Below are positions 40,291-48,482 of a DNA stretch of 64,000 nucleotides, in pieces. Within the stretch, counting starts at the first letter, position 1, and the number at the start of each line of letters is the position of its first letter. A model generated the notes under the pieces. It did no database searches and was not told where the DNA came from. It saw only the letters and a list, made by a program, of their open reading frames with translations. Both the position numbers and the translations under genes were made by a program. Source of the stretch: CAUZIR01 sp965250195 (GTDB taxonomy: Bacteria; Chloroflexota; Dehalococcoidia; Lucifugimonadales; UBA2962); assembly GCA_965250195.1 (NCBI GenBank), contig OZ252295.1, positions 806,001 to 870,000 on the forward strand, given 5' to 3'.

Positions 40291-41286
40291 TTAGCTAAAC
40301 AGGTTCCCTGTGAGCGGCCTGACTTTGGTCGCGAAGCGGTCCATCCGCCTCATCGTCTCATCAATGGTCGCCCCCTCATAGTCCAGCATCAGGTGTTCGA
40401 CGCCGAGGTCGGCCAGGGCGGCGATGTCCCCGGCCACCTGACCGGGCTCGCCCGTCAGCAAATGACGCCGGCCGTCGGGCTCGTACCGCGGGCCTGCGTC
40501 GGAGTAGAACATCTCGGCGCTGTAGGCGATGCGGATGGCGTTGCGGTCACGTCCTGCCACCTCGGTTTCGTCCCGAAGTCTGTCGATGCCCGCCTTCAGC
40601 TTATCGAGCGAGTCGAGAGGGTGGCGCGGGTTGTTGCCGAAGGGGTACCAGACATCTCCATACTTCGCCGCGCGACGAACGGCGGGCGGGCTCTCACCAC
40701 CGATCCATATGGGTGGGTACGGCTTCTGAACCGGCTTCGGCTCGAAGGCGATATTCGAGAAGGCGACATAGTCACCGTCGTATTCGGGATAGTCGGCCGT
40801 CCATAACTCTTTGAAGGCGGCGATGTACTCGTTCGTGACGGCGCCTCGGCGGGCGTAGGGCGGTGACTGGAGGGCGACGAACTCCTCTTCCATCCAGCCC
40901 GCTCCGCAACCGACGTCGAGCCTGCCACCAGAGAGGACGTCTATCGTCGAGAGGATCTTCGCGGTCAGCACCGGCTCCCTGTACGGCAGCACCGTGACCG
41001 AGGTGAGCAGGCGGATGCGATCGGTTCTGGCTGCAAGAAACGCCAGCACCGTTAGCTGCTCGAACATGATGCCGGTGCTGGTGGACTCCTCGGTGTGGGC
41101 CCACTCACCCGCGAACTCGCCGGACTCGGTGTACGGGTAGGTAGATTCGATCTCGCGCGGAACGACGATGTGGTCGCCGAGGGCCGCGATCTCGAAACCT
41201 AGCTCCTCGCCGTGCCGGGCGACCCGAGTCAGCGCTTCGGGGCTGGCGAGGGCGCCCGTGGCCGGGACTTCGAAGCCGAATTTCAC
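40291..41286 (-). CDS. LLM-class F420-dependent oxidoreductase (1 of 2)
   Basis: 331 residues of the luciferase-like TIM-barrel family. Typical segments: MKFGFEVPATGALASPEALT, LGDHIVVPREIESTYPY, RIRLLTSVTVLPYREPV, LDVGCGAGWMEEEFVAL and KPYPPIWIGGESPPAVRRAA. Family members use F420H2 or FMN to oxidise or reduce diverse organic molecules. It starts 12 bases after its paralogue at 41299-42273, with which it shares the same blocks, so the pair arose by duplication. Confidence 0.9.
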   Translation of the reverse strand: MKFGFEVPATGALASPEALTRVARHGEELGFEIAALGDHIVVPREIESTYPYTESGEFAGEWAHTEESTSTGIMFEQLTVLAFLAARTDRIRLLTSVTVLPYREPVLTAKILSTIDVLSGGRLDVGCGAGWMEEEFVALQSPPYARRGAVTNEYIAAFKELWTADYPEYDGDYVAFSNIAFEPKPVQKPYPPIWIGGESPPAVRRAAKYGDVWYPFGNNPRHPLDSLDKLKAGIDRLRDETEVAGRDRNAIRIAYSAEMFYSDAGPRYEPDGRRHLLTGEPGQVAGDIAALADLGVEHLMLDYEGATIDETMRRMDRFATKVRPLTGNLFS

Positions 41287-41298
41287 TTTCTCGTCGTC

Positions 41299-42273
41299 CT
41301 ATCCGACGAGCGGCCGAATCTCGCGGGCGAAAAAGTCCATGCGCTCGGCGGACTCAGTGGTGGACGTGGTCTGCAGGTCGAAGCCGAGCACGTCGATGAG
41401 GATGCTCTCCACGCCCACCTCGGCCAAGCTTTGGATGTCGCCGGCGATCTGCTCGGGCTCGCCCGTGAGGATGAGGCGGGTGCCGTCCTCGGCCTGCTGT
41501 TCGTTGCGCTCGTCGTACCAGCTGGCGGCGTATGCCAGGGAGATCGCCTCGGGCTCGCGGCCGGCCTCTTCTGCGTGCTTTTTCACCCGGCCGTAGTACT
41601 CGGCCAAACGGGCGGGTGTGCCGAGCCGGTGGTTGGGGTTATTACCAATGGGGTACCAGGTGTCGGCCAATCTGCCTGCTCGCCGAAGGGCCGGGGGGCT
41701 CTCACCGCCGGTCCAGATTGGCGGATGCGGGCTCTGGACGGGCTTGGGCTCGAAGGCGATGTCGGAGAACGAGACGTAGCCGCCGGAGAACTGGGGATTC
41801 GCCGCCGTCCAGAGCTCTTTGAAAGCCGCGATGTACTCGTCGGTCACCCGGCCGCGACGGTCGTAGTCGGGGGCGCCGACGGCCTCGAACTCCTCCCGCA
41901 TCCAGCCCGCACCGATGCCCAGGTCGAGACGGCCCTCAGACAGCACATCGATGGTGGCGAGAATCTTGGCGGCGTGCACCGCGGCCCGGTACGGCACCAC
42001 CATGACGGTGGTCAGCAACCGAGCGGACCCGGTGGCGGCCGCAATGAAGCTGAGGGTCGTTAGTTGCTCCAAGCACTGCCCGACGATGTCGCCGCCGGGA
42101 AAGTCGCCGGTGTCCGAGTAGGGGTAGCGCGAGGCGATTGAACGGGGGATGACGATGTGGTCTGAGACGCCGATGAAGTCGAAGCCGTGCGCCTCACCGC
42201 GCCTCGCCAGGTCAATGACACCCGCCCGTGTGGCCAGCGGCCCCCTGTTTGGTATTGCGAACCCGAATTTCAT
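41299..42273 (-). CDS. LLM-class F420-dependent oxidoreductase (2 of 2)
   Basis: 324 residues. The same family blocks appear as in the neighbour: MKFGFAIPNRGPLATRAGVI, VSDHIVIPRSIASRYPY, LDLGIGAGWMREEFEAVG and SPHPPIWTGGESPPALRRAG. A strong ribosome site (GGGAGGCGGGAA) precedes the ATG. It is the first gene of the minus-strand catabolic cluster, and the promoter must lie in the 190-base region shared with lexA. Clusters of LLM and SDR genes are known to be expanded in SAR202 genomes. Confidence 0.9.
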   Translation of the reverse strand: MKFGFAIPNRGPLATRAGVIDLARRGEAHGFDFIGVSDHIVIPRSIASRYPYSDTGDFPGGDIVGQCLEQLTTLSFIAAATGSARLLTTVMVVPYRAAVHAAKILATIDVLSEGRLDLGIGAGWMREEFEAVGAPDYDRRGRVTDEYIAAFKELWTAANPQFSGGYVSFSDIAFEPKPVQSPHPPIWTGGESPPALRRAGRLADTWYPIGNNPNHRLGTPARLAEYYGRVKKHAEEAGREPEAISLAYAASWYDERNEQQAEDGTRLILTGEPEQIAGDIQSLAEVGVESILIDVLGFDLQTTSTTESAERMDFFAREIRPLVG

Positions 42274-42314
42274 TTCCCGCCTCCCAAATGATTGATGAAC
42301 GGTCCCAATGCGAG

Positions 42315-42367
42315 GCGATGAGCGCCAGCGCGAAGAGCCATTAGAGCCAGACCTCGTCTGGCGGAGA
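42315..42367 (+). repeat. Structured repeat, copy 1
   Basis: GCGATGAGCGC-CA-GCGCGAAGAGCC-AT-TAGAGC, then a hairpin (GCCAGAC-CTC-GTCTGGC, 42346-42362), ending GCGGAGA. It lies between the divergent LLM and lexA genes. The flanks are identical to copy 2 while the hairpin stem differs but stays paired. Confidence 0.8.
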
Positions 42368-42399
42368 CATTAATTGCGGTTAATAGGGCTGTCGACGGC

Positions 42400-42429
42400 T
42401 TGACAGACATAGAACGCTAGTGCTAGCTT
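42400..42429 (+). promoter_or_regulatory. lexA promoter
   Basis: A perfect -35 TTGACA (42400-42405) is followed after 18 bases by TAGCTT (42424-42429), a weak -10. The first putative LexA box lies in the spacer. Confidence 0.55.
42412..42423 (+). promoter_or_regulatory. Putative LexA operator 1
   Basis: GAAC-GCTA-GTGC differs from the Gram-positive SOS box GAACNNNNGTTC at one position. It sits between -35 and -10 of lexA, a position suited to autorepression. Confidence 0.6.
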
Positions 42430-42436
42430 TTGTCCA

Positions 42437-42448
42437 GAACATCCGTGC
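42437..42448 (+). promoter_or_regulatory. Putative LexA operator 2
   Basis: GAAC-ATCC-GTGC shares the same eight fixed bases as operator 1 and lies 25 bases downstream, near the expected transcription start of lexA. Confidence 0.6.
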
Positions 42449-42482
42449 GTCAGCTGGGCGCTGAATGGGCGAGGACTGCAAG

Positions 42483-43127
42483 ATGGTCAAAAAGCTGTCA
42501 GACAAACAGGACCGAATACTCGGGTTCATCCAGGGTTTCCTGGACGAGCACTCGTATCCACCCACGGTCAGAGATATCCAGGCCGGCTGCGACATCTCAT
42601 CCACCTCGGTGGTGGACTACAACCTGCGAATTCTCCAGCGGGAGGGTCACCTCAAACGGCGAAACGAGGTGTCGCGGGGCATCGAACTGCTCGGGTCGGC
42701 TAGGCGGCCGGGACCGAACATGGTGACGGTACCCATAATTAGCTCCATCGCCGCCGGCAAGCCGCTACCGGTACCCACCCAGGACACCTGGAACAACGAG
42801 AACACCGAAATGCTGGACCTGCCGAGCTTCCTGACGAAGGGCAAGGAGAACGTGTTCGGGGTTCGGGTCAAGGGCCAGTCGATGATCGACGCGCTGATCA
42901 CTGACGGCGACCTGGTGCTACTGGAACCAGTCGAGAGCGCCGCGAACGGCGAAATGGTGGCCGCCTGGCTCCAGGACAATGAGGAAGTGACGCTCAAGCG
43001 CTTCTTCCTCGAGAACGGTCGCGTCAGGCTGCAGCCCGCGAACCCGACGATGGACCCGATCTATGTACCGGCCGACAAGGTTTCGGTGCAGGGCCGCGTC
43101 GTCGGAGTCATAAGGTCGGTCAACTAG
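42483..43127 (+). CDS. lexA: SOS repressor LexA
   Basis: 214 residues from the ATG at 42483, which has GAGG eight bases upstream; an ATG at 42465 would add six residues. The N-terminal winged helix reads LSDKQDRILGFIQGFLDEHS and YPPTVRDIQAGCDISSTSVV. The autocleavage site Ala-Gly lies in SSIAAGKPLPVP. The serine-lysine dyad is in VRVKGQSMIDALI and NEEVTLKRFFLE. It represses DNA-damage genes until RecA filaments trigger self-cleavage. Twin GAACNNNNGTGC boxes upstream suggest autoregulation, and the same box stands in the recQ promoter. Confidence 0.94.
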   Translation: MVKKLSDKQDRILGFIQGFLDEHSYPPTVRDIQAGCDISSTSVVDYNLRILQREGHLKRRNEVSRGIELLGSARRPGPNMVTVPIISSIAAGKPLPVPTQDTWNNENTEMLDLPSFLTKGKENVFGVRVKGQSMIDALITDGDLVLLEPVESAANGEMVAAWLQDNEEVTLKRFFLENGRVRLQPANPTMDPIYVPADKVSVQGRVVGVIRSVN

Positions 43128-43197
43128 CGCTCTGTTTACAGGCGCGGTATCATTCCCCCGTGGCGTAGCTTAGGCGCGCAGCAATAGGAGGAGTGAG

Positions 43198-43410
43198 ATG
43201 CCGTTTCGAGTAGGACCTACCGAGCTAATCATCATTTTGGTGATCGTGATGCTCATTTTCGGCGTGGGACGCCTTCCCGAGATCGGCGGCGCGCTGGGCA
43301 AATCAATACGGTCTTTTAAGAAGTCCGTCACCACCGACGAAGAGGAAGTGTCAGACGTGGTCAAGTCCATTAACGACGCGGTGGAAGAGACACCGGAGTC
43401 CAAGACCTAG
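43198..43410 (+). CDS. tatA: Sec-independent translocase subunit TatA/TatE
   Basis: 70 residues: one N-terminal transmembrane helix (ELIIILVIVMLIFGVGRLPE), the hinge FG, an amphipathic helix (IGGALGKSIRSFKKSV) and an acidic tail. These are the defining features of TatA, which forms the pore for folded proteins with twin-arginine signals. A strong AGGAGGAG precedes the ATG, and TATCAT at 43148-43153 is a possible -10. It stands apart from the tatBC genes at 44342-45531 and is followed by a strong terminator. Confidence 0.93.
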   Translation: MPFRVGPTELIIILVIVMLIFGVGRLPEIGGALGKSIRSFKKSVTTDEEEVSDVVKSINDAVEETPESKT

Positions 43411-43430
43411 CCGATTCATTGGCGATTACG

Positions 43431-43459
43431 AAAGCCCCCGGCTGAGCCGGGGGCTTTTT
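43431..43459 (+). terminator. Intrinsic terminator after tatA
   Basis: AAAGCCCCCGGC (43431-43442) pairs perfectly with GCCGGGGGCTTT (43446-43457) around TGA, and a T-run follows. A textbook rho-independent terminator. Confidence 0.93.
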
Positions 43460-43485
43460 CTTTCACTTCGTAACGGAGTATCGAA

Positions 43486-44271
43486 TTGCCCGAGCTTCCC
43501 GAGGTCGAGTCGTACCGGCGCTTTTTGCACGCCAACGCGCTTGGCCGCCGGATCGCTCTAGTGCCCCATCTGGACGCGTCGCTCGTCCGCCACACCGAGC
43601 CGGCGGCTCTCGCCTCCCAGCTAACGGGCAGCCACATCTCCTCCACCTATCGGCACGAGAAACTGGCGTTCGCCAAGCTGTCCCGGGGTGGCCACCTGGT
43701 CCTGCACTTCGGCATGGCCGGCGACCTGAAGGTTCATCCCCCCGGGCAAGCGCCGCTTCACGCCCGGTTGGTGCTCGATTTCGCGGCCGGGGACTCCCTA
43801 ACGTACATCTGCCAGCGCAAGTTCGGGTATCTGTCGCTCACCGATGACCCGGAGGGTTTCGTGCGCGGACTCGGGTGGGGGCCCGACACACTCAACCAGC
43901 TCGACGAGCGCACGTTCGCCGCGGGACTGGCGGCGACGAGGAGCCCGGTCAAGGCGGCGCTAATGGACCAGAGACGGTGGGCGGGCATCGGCAACCTGTA
44001 CGCGGACGAGGCGCTGTTCCAGTCACGCATTCGGCCGGCCGCGCCATCGAATCGCCTCGGCCCCCGCAGAGTGCGCCGTCTTTACGAGACGGTCAAAGAG
44101 GTCTTGCGAGCCGCCGTCGAGCGCGACGCCGATTTCGACGCCTATCCGGACGGGTACCTGCTGACGAACAAGGGCACGGACGTCCCCTGTCCTCGCTGCG
44201 GCACCGGTCTGCGGTCGATCAGGGTCGGAGGCCGGACCACCATCTACTGCACCCGATGTCAGAGCAGGTAG
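43486..44271 (+). CDS. mutM: Formamidopyrimidine-DNA glycosylase Fpg (MutM)
   Basis: 261 residues from a TTG that places Pro at position 2, the catalytic N-terminus after Met removal (PELPEVESYRRFLHAN). ACGGAG stands upstream. The H2TH region reads KAALMDQRRWAGIGNLYADE, and the C-terminal zinc finger is CPRCGTGLRSIRVGGRTTIY followed by CTRC. It excises 8-oxoguanine and formamidopyrimidines. Together with the OGG1-type enzyme at 34553 the organism has two unrelated 8-oxoguanine glycosylases. Confidence 0.94.
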   Translation: MPELPEVESYRRFLHANALGRRIALVPHLDASLVRHTEPAALASQLTGSHISSTYRHEKLAFAKLSRGGHLVLHFGMAGDLKVHPPGQAPLHARLVLDFAAGDSLTYICQRKFGYLSLTDDPEGFVRGLGWGPDTLNQLDERTFAAGLAATRSPVKAALMDQRRWAGIGNLYADEALFQSRIRPAAPSNRLGPRRVRRLYETVKEVLRAAVERDADFDAYPDGYLLTNKGTDVPCPRCGTGLRSIRVGGRTTIYCTRCQSR

Positions 44272-44284
44272 GTAAAATCGCCAA

Positions 44285-44336
44285 GCGATGAGCGCTTGCG
44301 CGAAGAGCCCTAGAGCACGGCCCGGCCGTGCGGAGA
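44285..44336 (+). repeat. Structured repeat, copy 2
   Basis: GCGATGAGCGC-TT-GCGCGAAGAGCC-C-TAGAGC, then a hairpin (GCACGGCC-C-GGCCGTGC, 44315-44331), ending GCGGAGA. It lies between the convergent ends of mutM and tatC and may also serve as a transcription barrier there. Confidence 0.8.
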
Positions 44337-44341
44337 GCGCC

Positions 44342-45109
44342 CTAGGCCGTTTCTTCGGTTGCATTCTCCCGAGACCGGTTCCGGTTGTGCGCGCCGAGCT
44401 TGGCCAGCCATATACCGACCTCGTACAACACGATGATGGGCACCGCGACGATGGTCTGGTTGATGGGGTCCAGCGTGGGGGTGATGATCGCCCCCAGGAT
44501 GAAGGCGATGATGAACGCGTATTTGCGCCTCTTCGCCAGCCATTCCGACGTGACGACGCCAATGCGCGATAGGAAAAAGAGCACCAGGGGCGTCTCGAAC
44601 ACGATGCCCATCCAGAACAGGAGCCGCAGCATCAGGTCCGTGTAGGTGCCGATTCGGGGCAGAGGGGTGGCTACCTCGCTGCCGAAGCTGAGCAGGAAAT
44701 CGACCATCGGAGGGAACAGGACGCGGTAGCCGAACGCGGCACCGGCGAGAAAAGCGATCAGGCTCATCGGTAGCAACGTGTAGAGGTAGCGCTTCTCCGT
44801 CTTGTTGAGCCCGGGCGCGGCGAACATGATGATCTGGAAGAGGACGAACGGTATGGACACCGCCATGCCCACCAGTAGCGAGACTTTCATGGCCACGCCG
44901 ATGAACTCGGTCAGGTCGAGGTAGACGGGCTTGCCCTGGGGTACGTTGGCGAAGCCCTGCGCCGGCTCCATGAGCAATCGCAGTATCTCCACGTGAAAGT
45001 AAAACGCGGTGCCGGTGGCCGCAAAGACGAAAATGGCGGACCACATGAGCCGACGGCGCAGTTCGCGTATGTGGTCGCGCGCTGGCATTTCGCGCTTGCT
45101 CTTGCTCAC
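44342..45109 (-). CDS. tatC: Sec-independent translocase subunit TatC
   Basis: 255 residues with six hydrophobic segments. The N-terminal pattern DHIRELRRRLMWSAIF and the first periplasmic loop with VYLDLTEFIGVAMKVSLLVG contain the conserved residues that recognise the twin-arginine signal. It overlaps tatB by four bases. TatC is the receptor core of the Tat translocase and works with TatB and with TatA encoded at 43198. Confidence 0.95.
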   Translation of the reverse strand: MSKSKREMPARDHIRELRRRLMWSAIFVFAATGTAFYFHVEILRLLMEPAQGFANVPQGKPVYLDLTEFIGVAMKVSLLVGMAVSIPFVLFQIIMFAAPGLNKTEKRYLYTLLPMSLIAFLAGAAFGYRVLFPPMVDFLLSFGSEVATPLPRIGTYTDLMLRLLFWMGIVFETPLVLFFLSRIGVVTSEWLAKRRKYAFIIAFILGAIITPTLDPINQTIVAVPIIVLYEVGIWLAKLGAHNRNRSRENATEETA

Positions 45110-45531
45110 CCCCCGGCTCCGTTTCGGCCGGAGCCGCGTTCTTTGGGATCGTCTTGTTCGGGCGCCGCCTCTGCCCTCTCGCTCCCAGAGCCGCTGCCCG
45201 AATCCCCGCCGGGGTCGCCATCGGGGTCGCTATCAGCAGCGCTCTCGCCACCCGACCTGAAATTAACCGGCCCGTCGTCCACGATGTCCCTGCCGGCTCC
45301 GACGGCTACCGGGGGAGACGCGCCGGTGAGGTTGCGAGTCCCGGTCGGATCGACGTCGTCGAGCTCCGGCATCGCGATGGCCTCCTGCAGACCCTCGCTC
45401 ATCTTCCGCAGCTCGCGCACGAGCTTGCCCGCTTTCTTGGTCGTGTCCATCATGCGCTCGGGCCCAATGAGGACGAAGGCGATGAGGAAGATCACCAGGA
45501 TTTCGAGTGCGCCCATGCCGAGGAAGTTCAT
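45106..45531 (-). CDS. tatB: Twin-arginine translocase TatA/TatB-family protein (TatB-like)
   Basis: 141 residues: a short N-terminal helix MGALEILVIFLIAFVLIGPE with the TatB-type GPE hinge, an amphipathic helix (KKAGKLVRELRKMSEGLQEA), then a long disordered tail rich in Asp, Gly and Ser. Four-base overlaps with both maf and tatC show tight coupling. The GPE hinge and the position before tatC point to TatB rather than TatA. Confidence 0.88.
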   Translation of the reverse strand: MNFLGMGALEILVIFLIAFVLIGPERMMDTTKKAGKLVRELRKMSEGLQEAIAMPELDDVDPTGTRNLTGASPPVAVGAGRDIVDDGPVNFRSGGESAADSDPDGDPGGDSGSGSGSERAEAAPEQDDPKERGSGRNGAGG

Positions 45532-46235
45532 ACGGCGGCCCCCGCTCTCACAACAGCGGCCGTGTGACAGGCCGCGCAGGAGCCCAGGTCGAGGGCCGAG
45601 CCGGTCCCGGGCTCAGCCTTTTCCAACAATGCCGACAGCCGGCACAGGGGTAGGCCAACCACGTTGAGGTAGCAGCCCCGCACGCCCTGGGTTGGAGCGA
45701 ACGCGAGGTCCTGAATGCCGTATCCGCCCGCCTTGTCGAACGGCCCACCCGACGCCACGTATTTATCGATCTCGTCGCCGGAGTACCGGCGCATTCTTAC
45801 GACAGTGGTTTCGAAGCCGGTGAGGATTTCCCGGCCGCCGGGGGCAGCGACGGCCAGGCCAGTGGTGACGGAGTGCTCCCGGCCACGCAGCGACTGCAGA
45901 ATCGTTTTCGCCTCACCGGGGCTCCCCGGCTTGCCCTGGGCCAGTCCGTCCAGCTCGACTACCGTGTCGGCGGCGATCACCAGCGCCCCACCTGGGCGCG
46001 CCGCTGCTTTCTGGGCCTTGGCGGCAGCCTGGGCCTTGCCGGCGGCGAGCCGGATAGCGTAGTCGGCGGGGATTTCCCCGGACATCGGCCCGTCCTCGTC
46101 CACGCCCGAGGGGCGCACCTCAAGGCTTCCGGACCAGGCATCGGAAAATATCTGCCTGCGCCTGGGGGAGGCGGAGGCCAAGATCAGCATCGGCACTGGC
46201 GAATCATCGCCCTGTTTTGTGGAGGGACCGGGCAT
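45528..46235 (-). CDS. maf: Maf family nucleoside triphosphate pyrophosphatase
   Basis: 235 residues from the ATG at 46235; a longer frame exists upstream but lacks family sequence. Motifs: LILASASPRRRQIFSDA, IAADTVVELDGLAQGKPG with the catalytic Asp, and GGPFDKAGGYGIQDLA. The C-terminal 40 residues, rich in Ala and Cys, go beyond the usual end. Maf proteins hydrolyse modified or canonical pyrimidine triphosphates and are linked to septum inhibition. A TACAAT lies 7 bases before the start, overlapping the rlmD stop, and may give an internal promoter. Confidence 0.9.
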   Translation of the reverse strand: MPGPSTKQGDDSPVPMLILASASPRRRQIFSDAWSGSLEVRPSGVDEDGPMSGEIPADYAIRLAAGKAQAAAKAQKAAARPGGALVIAADTVVELDGLAQGKPGSPGEAKTILQSLRGREHSVTTGLAVAAPGGREILTGFETTVVRMRRYSGDEIDKYVASGGPFDKAGGYGIQDLAFAPTQGVRGCYLNVVGLPLCRLSALLEKAEPGTGSALDLGSCAACHTAAVVRAGAAV

Positions 46236-46240
46236 CGCAC

Positions 46241-47497
46241 CTATTGTATCGAAGGCCGCCGGGCGCTGGACCGCTCGTCCGCCCGCTCCAGTGTGACCAC
46301 GCACTCAACGTGGTGTGTCTGTGGGAACATGTCCAACGGCTCGACTCGGGTCACCCGGTAGCCCCCCATCACCAAAAGGGCGATATCACGCGCGAGGGTC
46401 ACCGGGTCGCAGGAGACGTAAACGACCCGACCGGCCCCTGTTCGGCCTGTCGCGGCAATGGCGTCCGGGTGGCAGCCAGCCCGTGGCGGGTCCAGTACAA
46501 CGGCGTCGGGTGAGTGGGCCAGACCCGCAAGCGCATCTTCGGTCTTCGCTTCTACGAACTCGATGTTGCCGAGGTCGCCGATGTTTACGGCGGCGTCTTT
46601 GACCGCGGCCGAGGACTCCTCGATGGCGATCACCCGCCCGGCGTCGGGGGCCAGCAGCGCGGCGAAGGTGCCGACGCCTGCGTAGGCATCTACCACTGTC
46701 TCAGTGCCGGTCAGGATCAGCCGCTCCCGTACGAGTTCGCCCAGCGCCTCGGCCTGTGCGGTGTTGACCTGGAAAAACGACGGGGACGCGATTCGAAAGG
46801 CCCTGCCGGACAGGCGCTCCCGGTAGTGAGTCTGGCCTGTAGGCATGGGTAAATCCGGACTCTTCATGGTCGGCTGGATGAGCCATTCACCGGTGTTGAT
46901 GCCGTAGCGAACCGACAATTGGGAGGTCTCGCCCACCAGCCCCTGCAGGCGACCGAGCATGTCGTTCACGCCCTCGCTCATGAGCAGGCACTTATCGACC
47001 TCGACGAAGCGCCCGGTGACGCGATTCACGAACCCCATCCGCCCCTCTCTGCGAACGGTGAACCGGGCATGATTGCGGTAACCGAGCTGGTCCGGGCTCG
47101 GTAGCGTGGGCTCAACCGACACACCGGCAAGCTCGGGATACTCGGCGAACGCGCGCTCGACCGCCTCGCGCTTGAGCGCAAGCTGATAGTCATAGGCGAT
47201 GTGCTGCCACTGGCAGCCGCTGCACGGACCGTAGAAAGGGCACGGGGGCGTGACCCGATGCTCGGATGCGTCAAGCACGTCCGTGACCATGGCCGCGACC
47301 ATTGGGCGCTTGCGCTTACGATAACGGTGGATGCGGGCGACGACGCGCTCACCGGGGATGCCGCCGAACACCTCGATGCGACCGTCCTCGAATTCGGCCG
47401 TCGCGTCGCCTGAAGGCGCCAGTTCACCCAGCACCAGCTCGGCCATCTCTTCAGGTGGTTCGGCAACGGCGGCTTGTTCGATCTTCTCGGTCGTCAT
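46241..47497 (-). CDS. rlmD: 23S rRNA (uracil-5-)-methyltransferase, RlmD/RumA family
   Basis: 418 residues from the ATG at 47497, chosen for the GAGGAA site upstream. An N-terminal TRAM-like domain is followed by the iron-sulfur cysteines in PPCPFYGPCSGCQWQHIAYD, with a fourth Cys in EVDKCLLM. The SAM domain has VVDAYAGVGTFAALLAPDAG, then the DPPRAGC motif and catalytic Cys in VYVSCDPVTLARDI. It methylates U in 23S rRNA; the exact position (1939 or 747 type) cannot be told. A -10 TATATT at 47526-47531 (minus strand) makes this promoter divergent from lipA. Confidence 0.9.
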   Translation of the reverse strand: MTTEKIEQAAVAEPPEEMAELVLGELAPSGDATAEFEDGRIEVFGGIPGERVVARIHRYRKRKRPMVAAMVTDVLDASEHRVTPPCPFYGPCSGCQWQHIAYDYQLALKREAVERAFAEYPELAGVSVEPTLPSPDQLGYRNHARFTVRREGRMGFVNRVTGRFVEVDKCLLMSEGVNDMLGRLQGLVGETSQLSVRYGINTGEWLIQPTMKSPDLPMPTGQTHYRERLSGRAFRIASPSFFQVNTAQAEALGELVRERLILTGTETVVDAYAGVGTFAALLAPDAGRVIAIEESSAAVKDAAVNIGDLGNIEFVEAKTEDALAGLAHSPDAVVLDPPRAGCHPDAIAATGRTGAGRVVYVSCDPVTLARDIALLVMGGYRVTRVEPLDMFPQTHHVECVVTLERADERSSARRPSIQ

Positions 47498-47525
47498 CGG
47501 ATCATTCCTCACGCGGCGAGACGCC

Positions 47526-47531
47526 AATATA
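47526..47531 (-). promoter_or_regulatory. rlmD -10 box (TATATT)
   Basis: Minus-strand TATATT about 30 bases before the rlmD start, back to back with the lipA promoter. Confidence 0.45.
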
Positions 47532-47571
47532 GCATCGGCGGCGGGTGGACAGGCGTTCCCGACGGCTCTGA

Positions 47572-47577
47572 TAACAT
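47572..47577 (+). promoter_or_regulatory. lipA -10 box (TAACAT), leaderless start
   Basis: TAACAT ends 7 bases before the lipA ATG at 47585, and no ribosome-binding site is visible. The same hexamer and spacing occur at higB and recQ. Confidence 0.55.
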
Positions 47578-47584
47578 TGCCTTT

Positions 47585-48469
47585 ATGGTCGAGAGCCCGC
47601 CAACAAAGCCGCGCAGACGACTGCCCGAATGGCTGAAGGTCAAGGCCCCGGGGGGGGAGAACTACCTGCAGCTTCGCAGTCTGCTGCGCGCTGAGTCGCT
47701 CAACACCGTTTGTGAAGAGGCGAACTGCCCCAACATCGGCGAGTGCTGGGACCGGGGCACCGCGACGTTCATGATACTGGGAGATGTCTGCACGCGGGCG
47801 TGCACCTACTGCGCGGTCAAGTCCGGCACGCCCCTCGCCATTGACCCGGCGGAGCCGATGCGTCTAGCCACCAGTGTGGAACGGATGGGCCTGACGCATG
47901 CGGTGATCACGTCGGTGGACCGCGACGACCTGCCGGACGCCGGTGCGTCCGCGTTCGCCCAGTGCATCAAACAGATCCGAGCCCGCACGCCGGACTGCCT
48001 GATTGAGGTATTGATCCCCGATTTCGGCGGGGTCGAGGAATCGTTACGGGTGGTCATGAGTGCCGGGCCGGACACACTCAACCACAACATAGAAACCGTA
48101 CGGAGAGTTTTCCCCACCGTCCGCGCCAAAGGCGATTACGACCTGTCGTTGGAGTTGATCGGCAAGGCCGGTGCGATGCGGCCCGAAACGCCGACCAAGT
48201 CGGGCATGATGGTGGGGCTGGGGGAGACCTACGTAGAGGTGATCGAAACGATGCGCGACCTGCGCTCGGTCAACTGCGACCTGCTGACTATCGGGCAGTA
48301 CTTAAGGCCATCGCCAAAGCACGCTCCGATGACGCGCTGGTGGTCCCCGGAGGAATTCGACGGGCTGCGCGACGAGGGCATGGCCATGGGGTTCAGCCAC
48401 GTGGCGTCCGGGCCGCTGGTGCGCAGCTCTTATCACGCCGACGAGCAGCACGCCGCCGCGACTTCGTAG
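47585..48469 (+). CDS. lipA: Lipoyl synthase LipA
   Basis: 294 residues. It has both iron-sulfur clusters: the auxiliary one in NTVCEEANCPNIGECWDRG and the radical-SAM one in GDVCTRACTYCAVKSG. Further family blocks are ITSVDRDDLPDAGASAFAQC, LNHNIETVRRVFPTVR and LTIGQYLRPSPKHAPMTRWW, with the terminal serine block GPLVRSSYHADE. It inserts sulfur into octanoyl groups on lipoyl domains. lipB is not adjacent. The ATG follows a -10 box directly, implying a leaderless mRNA. Confidence 0.96.
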   Translation: MVESPPTKPRRRLPEWLKVKAPGGENYLQLRSLLRAESLNTVCEEANCPNIGECWDRGTATFMILGDVCTRACTYCAVKSGTPLAIDPAEPMRLATSVERMGLTHAVITSVDRDDLPDAGASAFAQCIKQIRARTPDCLIEVLIPDFGGVEESLRVVMSAGPDTLNHNIETVRRVFPTVRAKGDYDLSLELIGKAGAMRPETPTKSGMMVGLGETYVEVIETMRDLRSVNCDLLTIGQYLRPSPKHAPMTRWWSPEEFDGLRDEGMAMGFSHVASGPLVRSSYHADEQHAAATS

Positions 48470-48482
48470 CGCCGTTCCCGCA

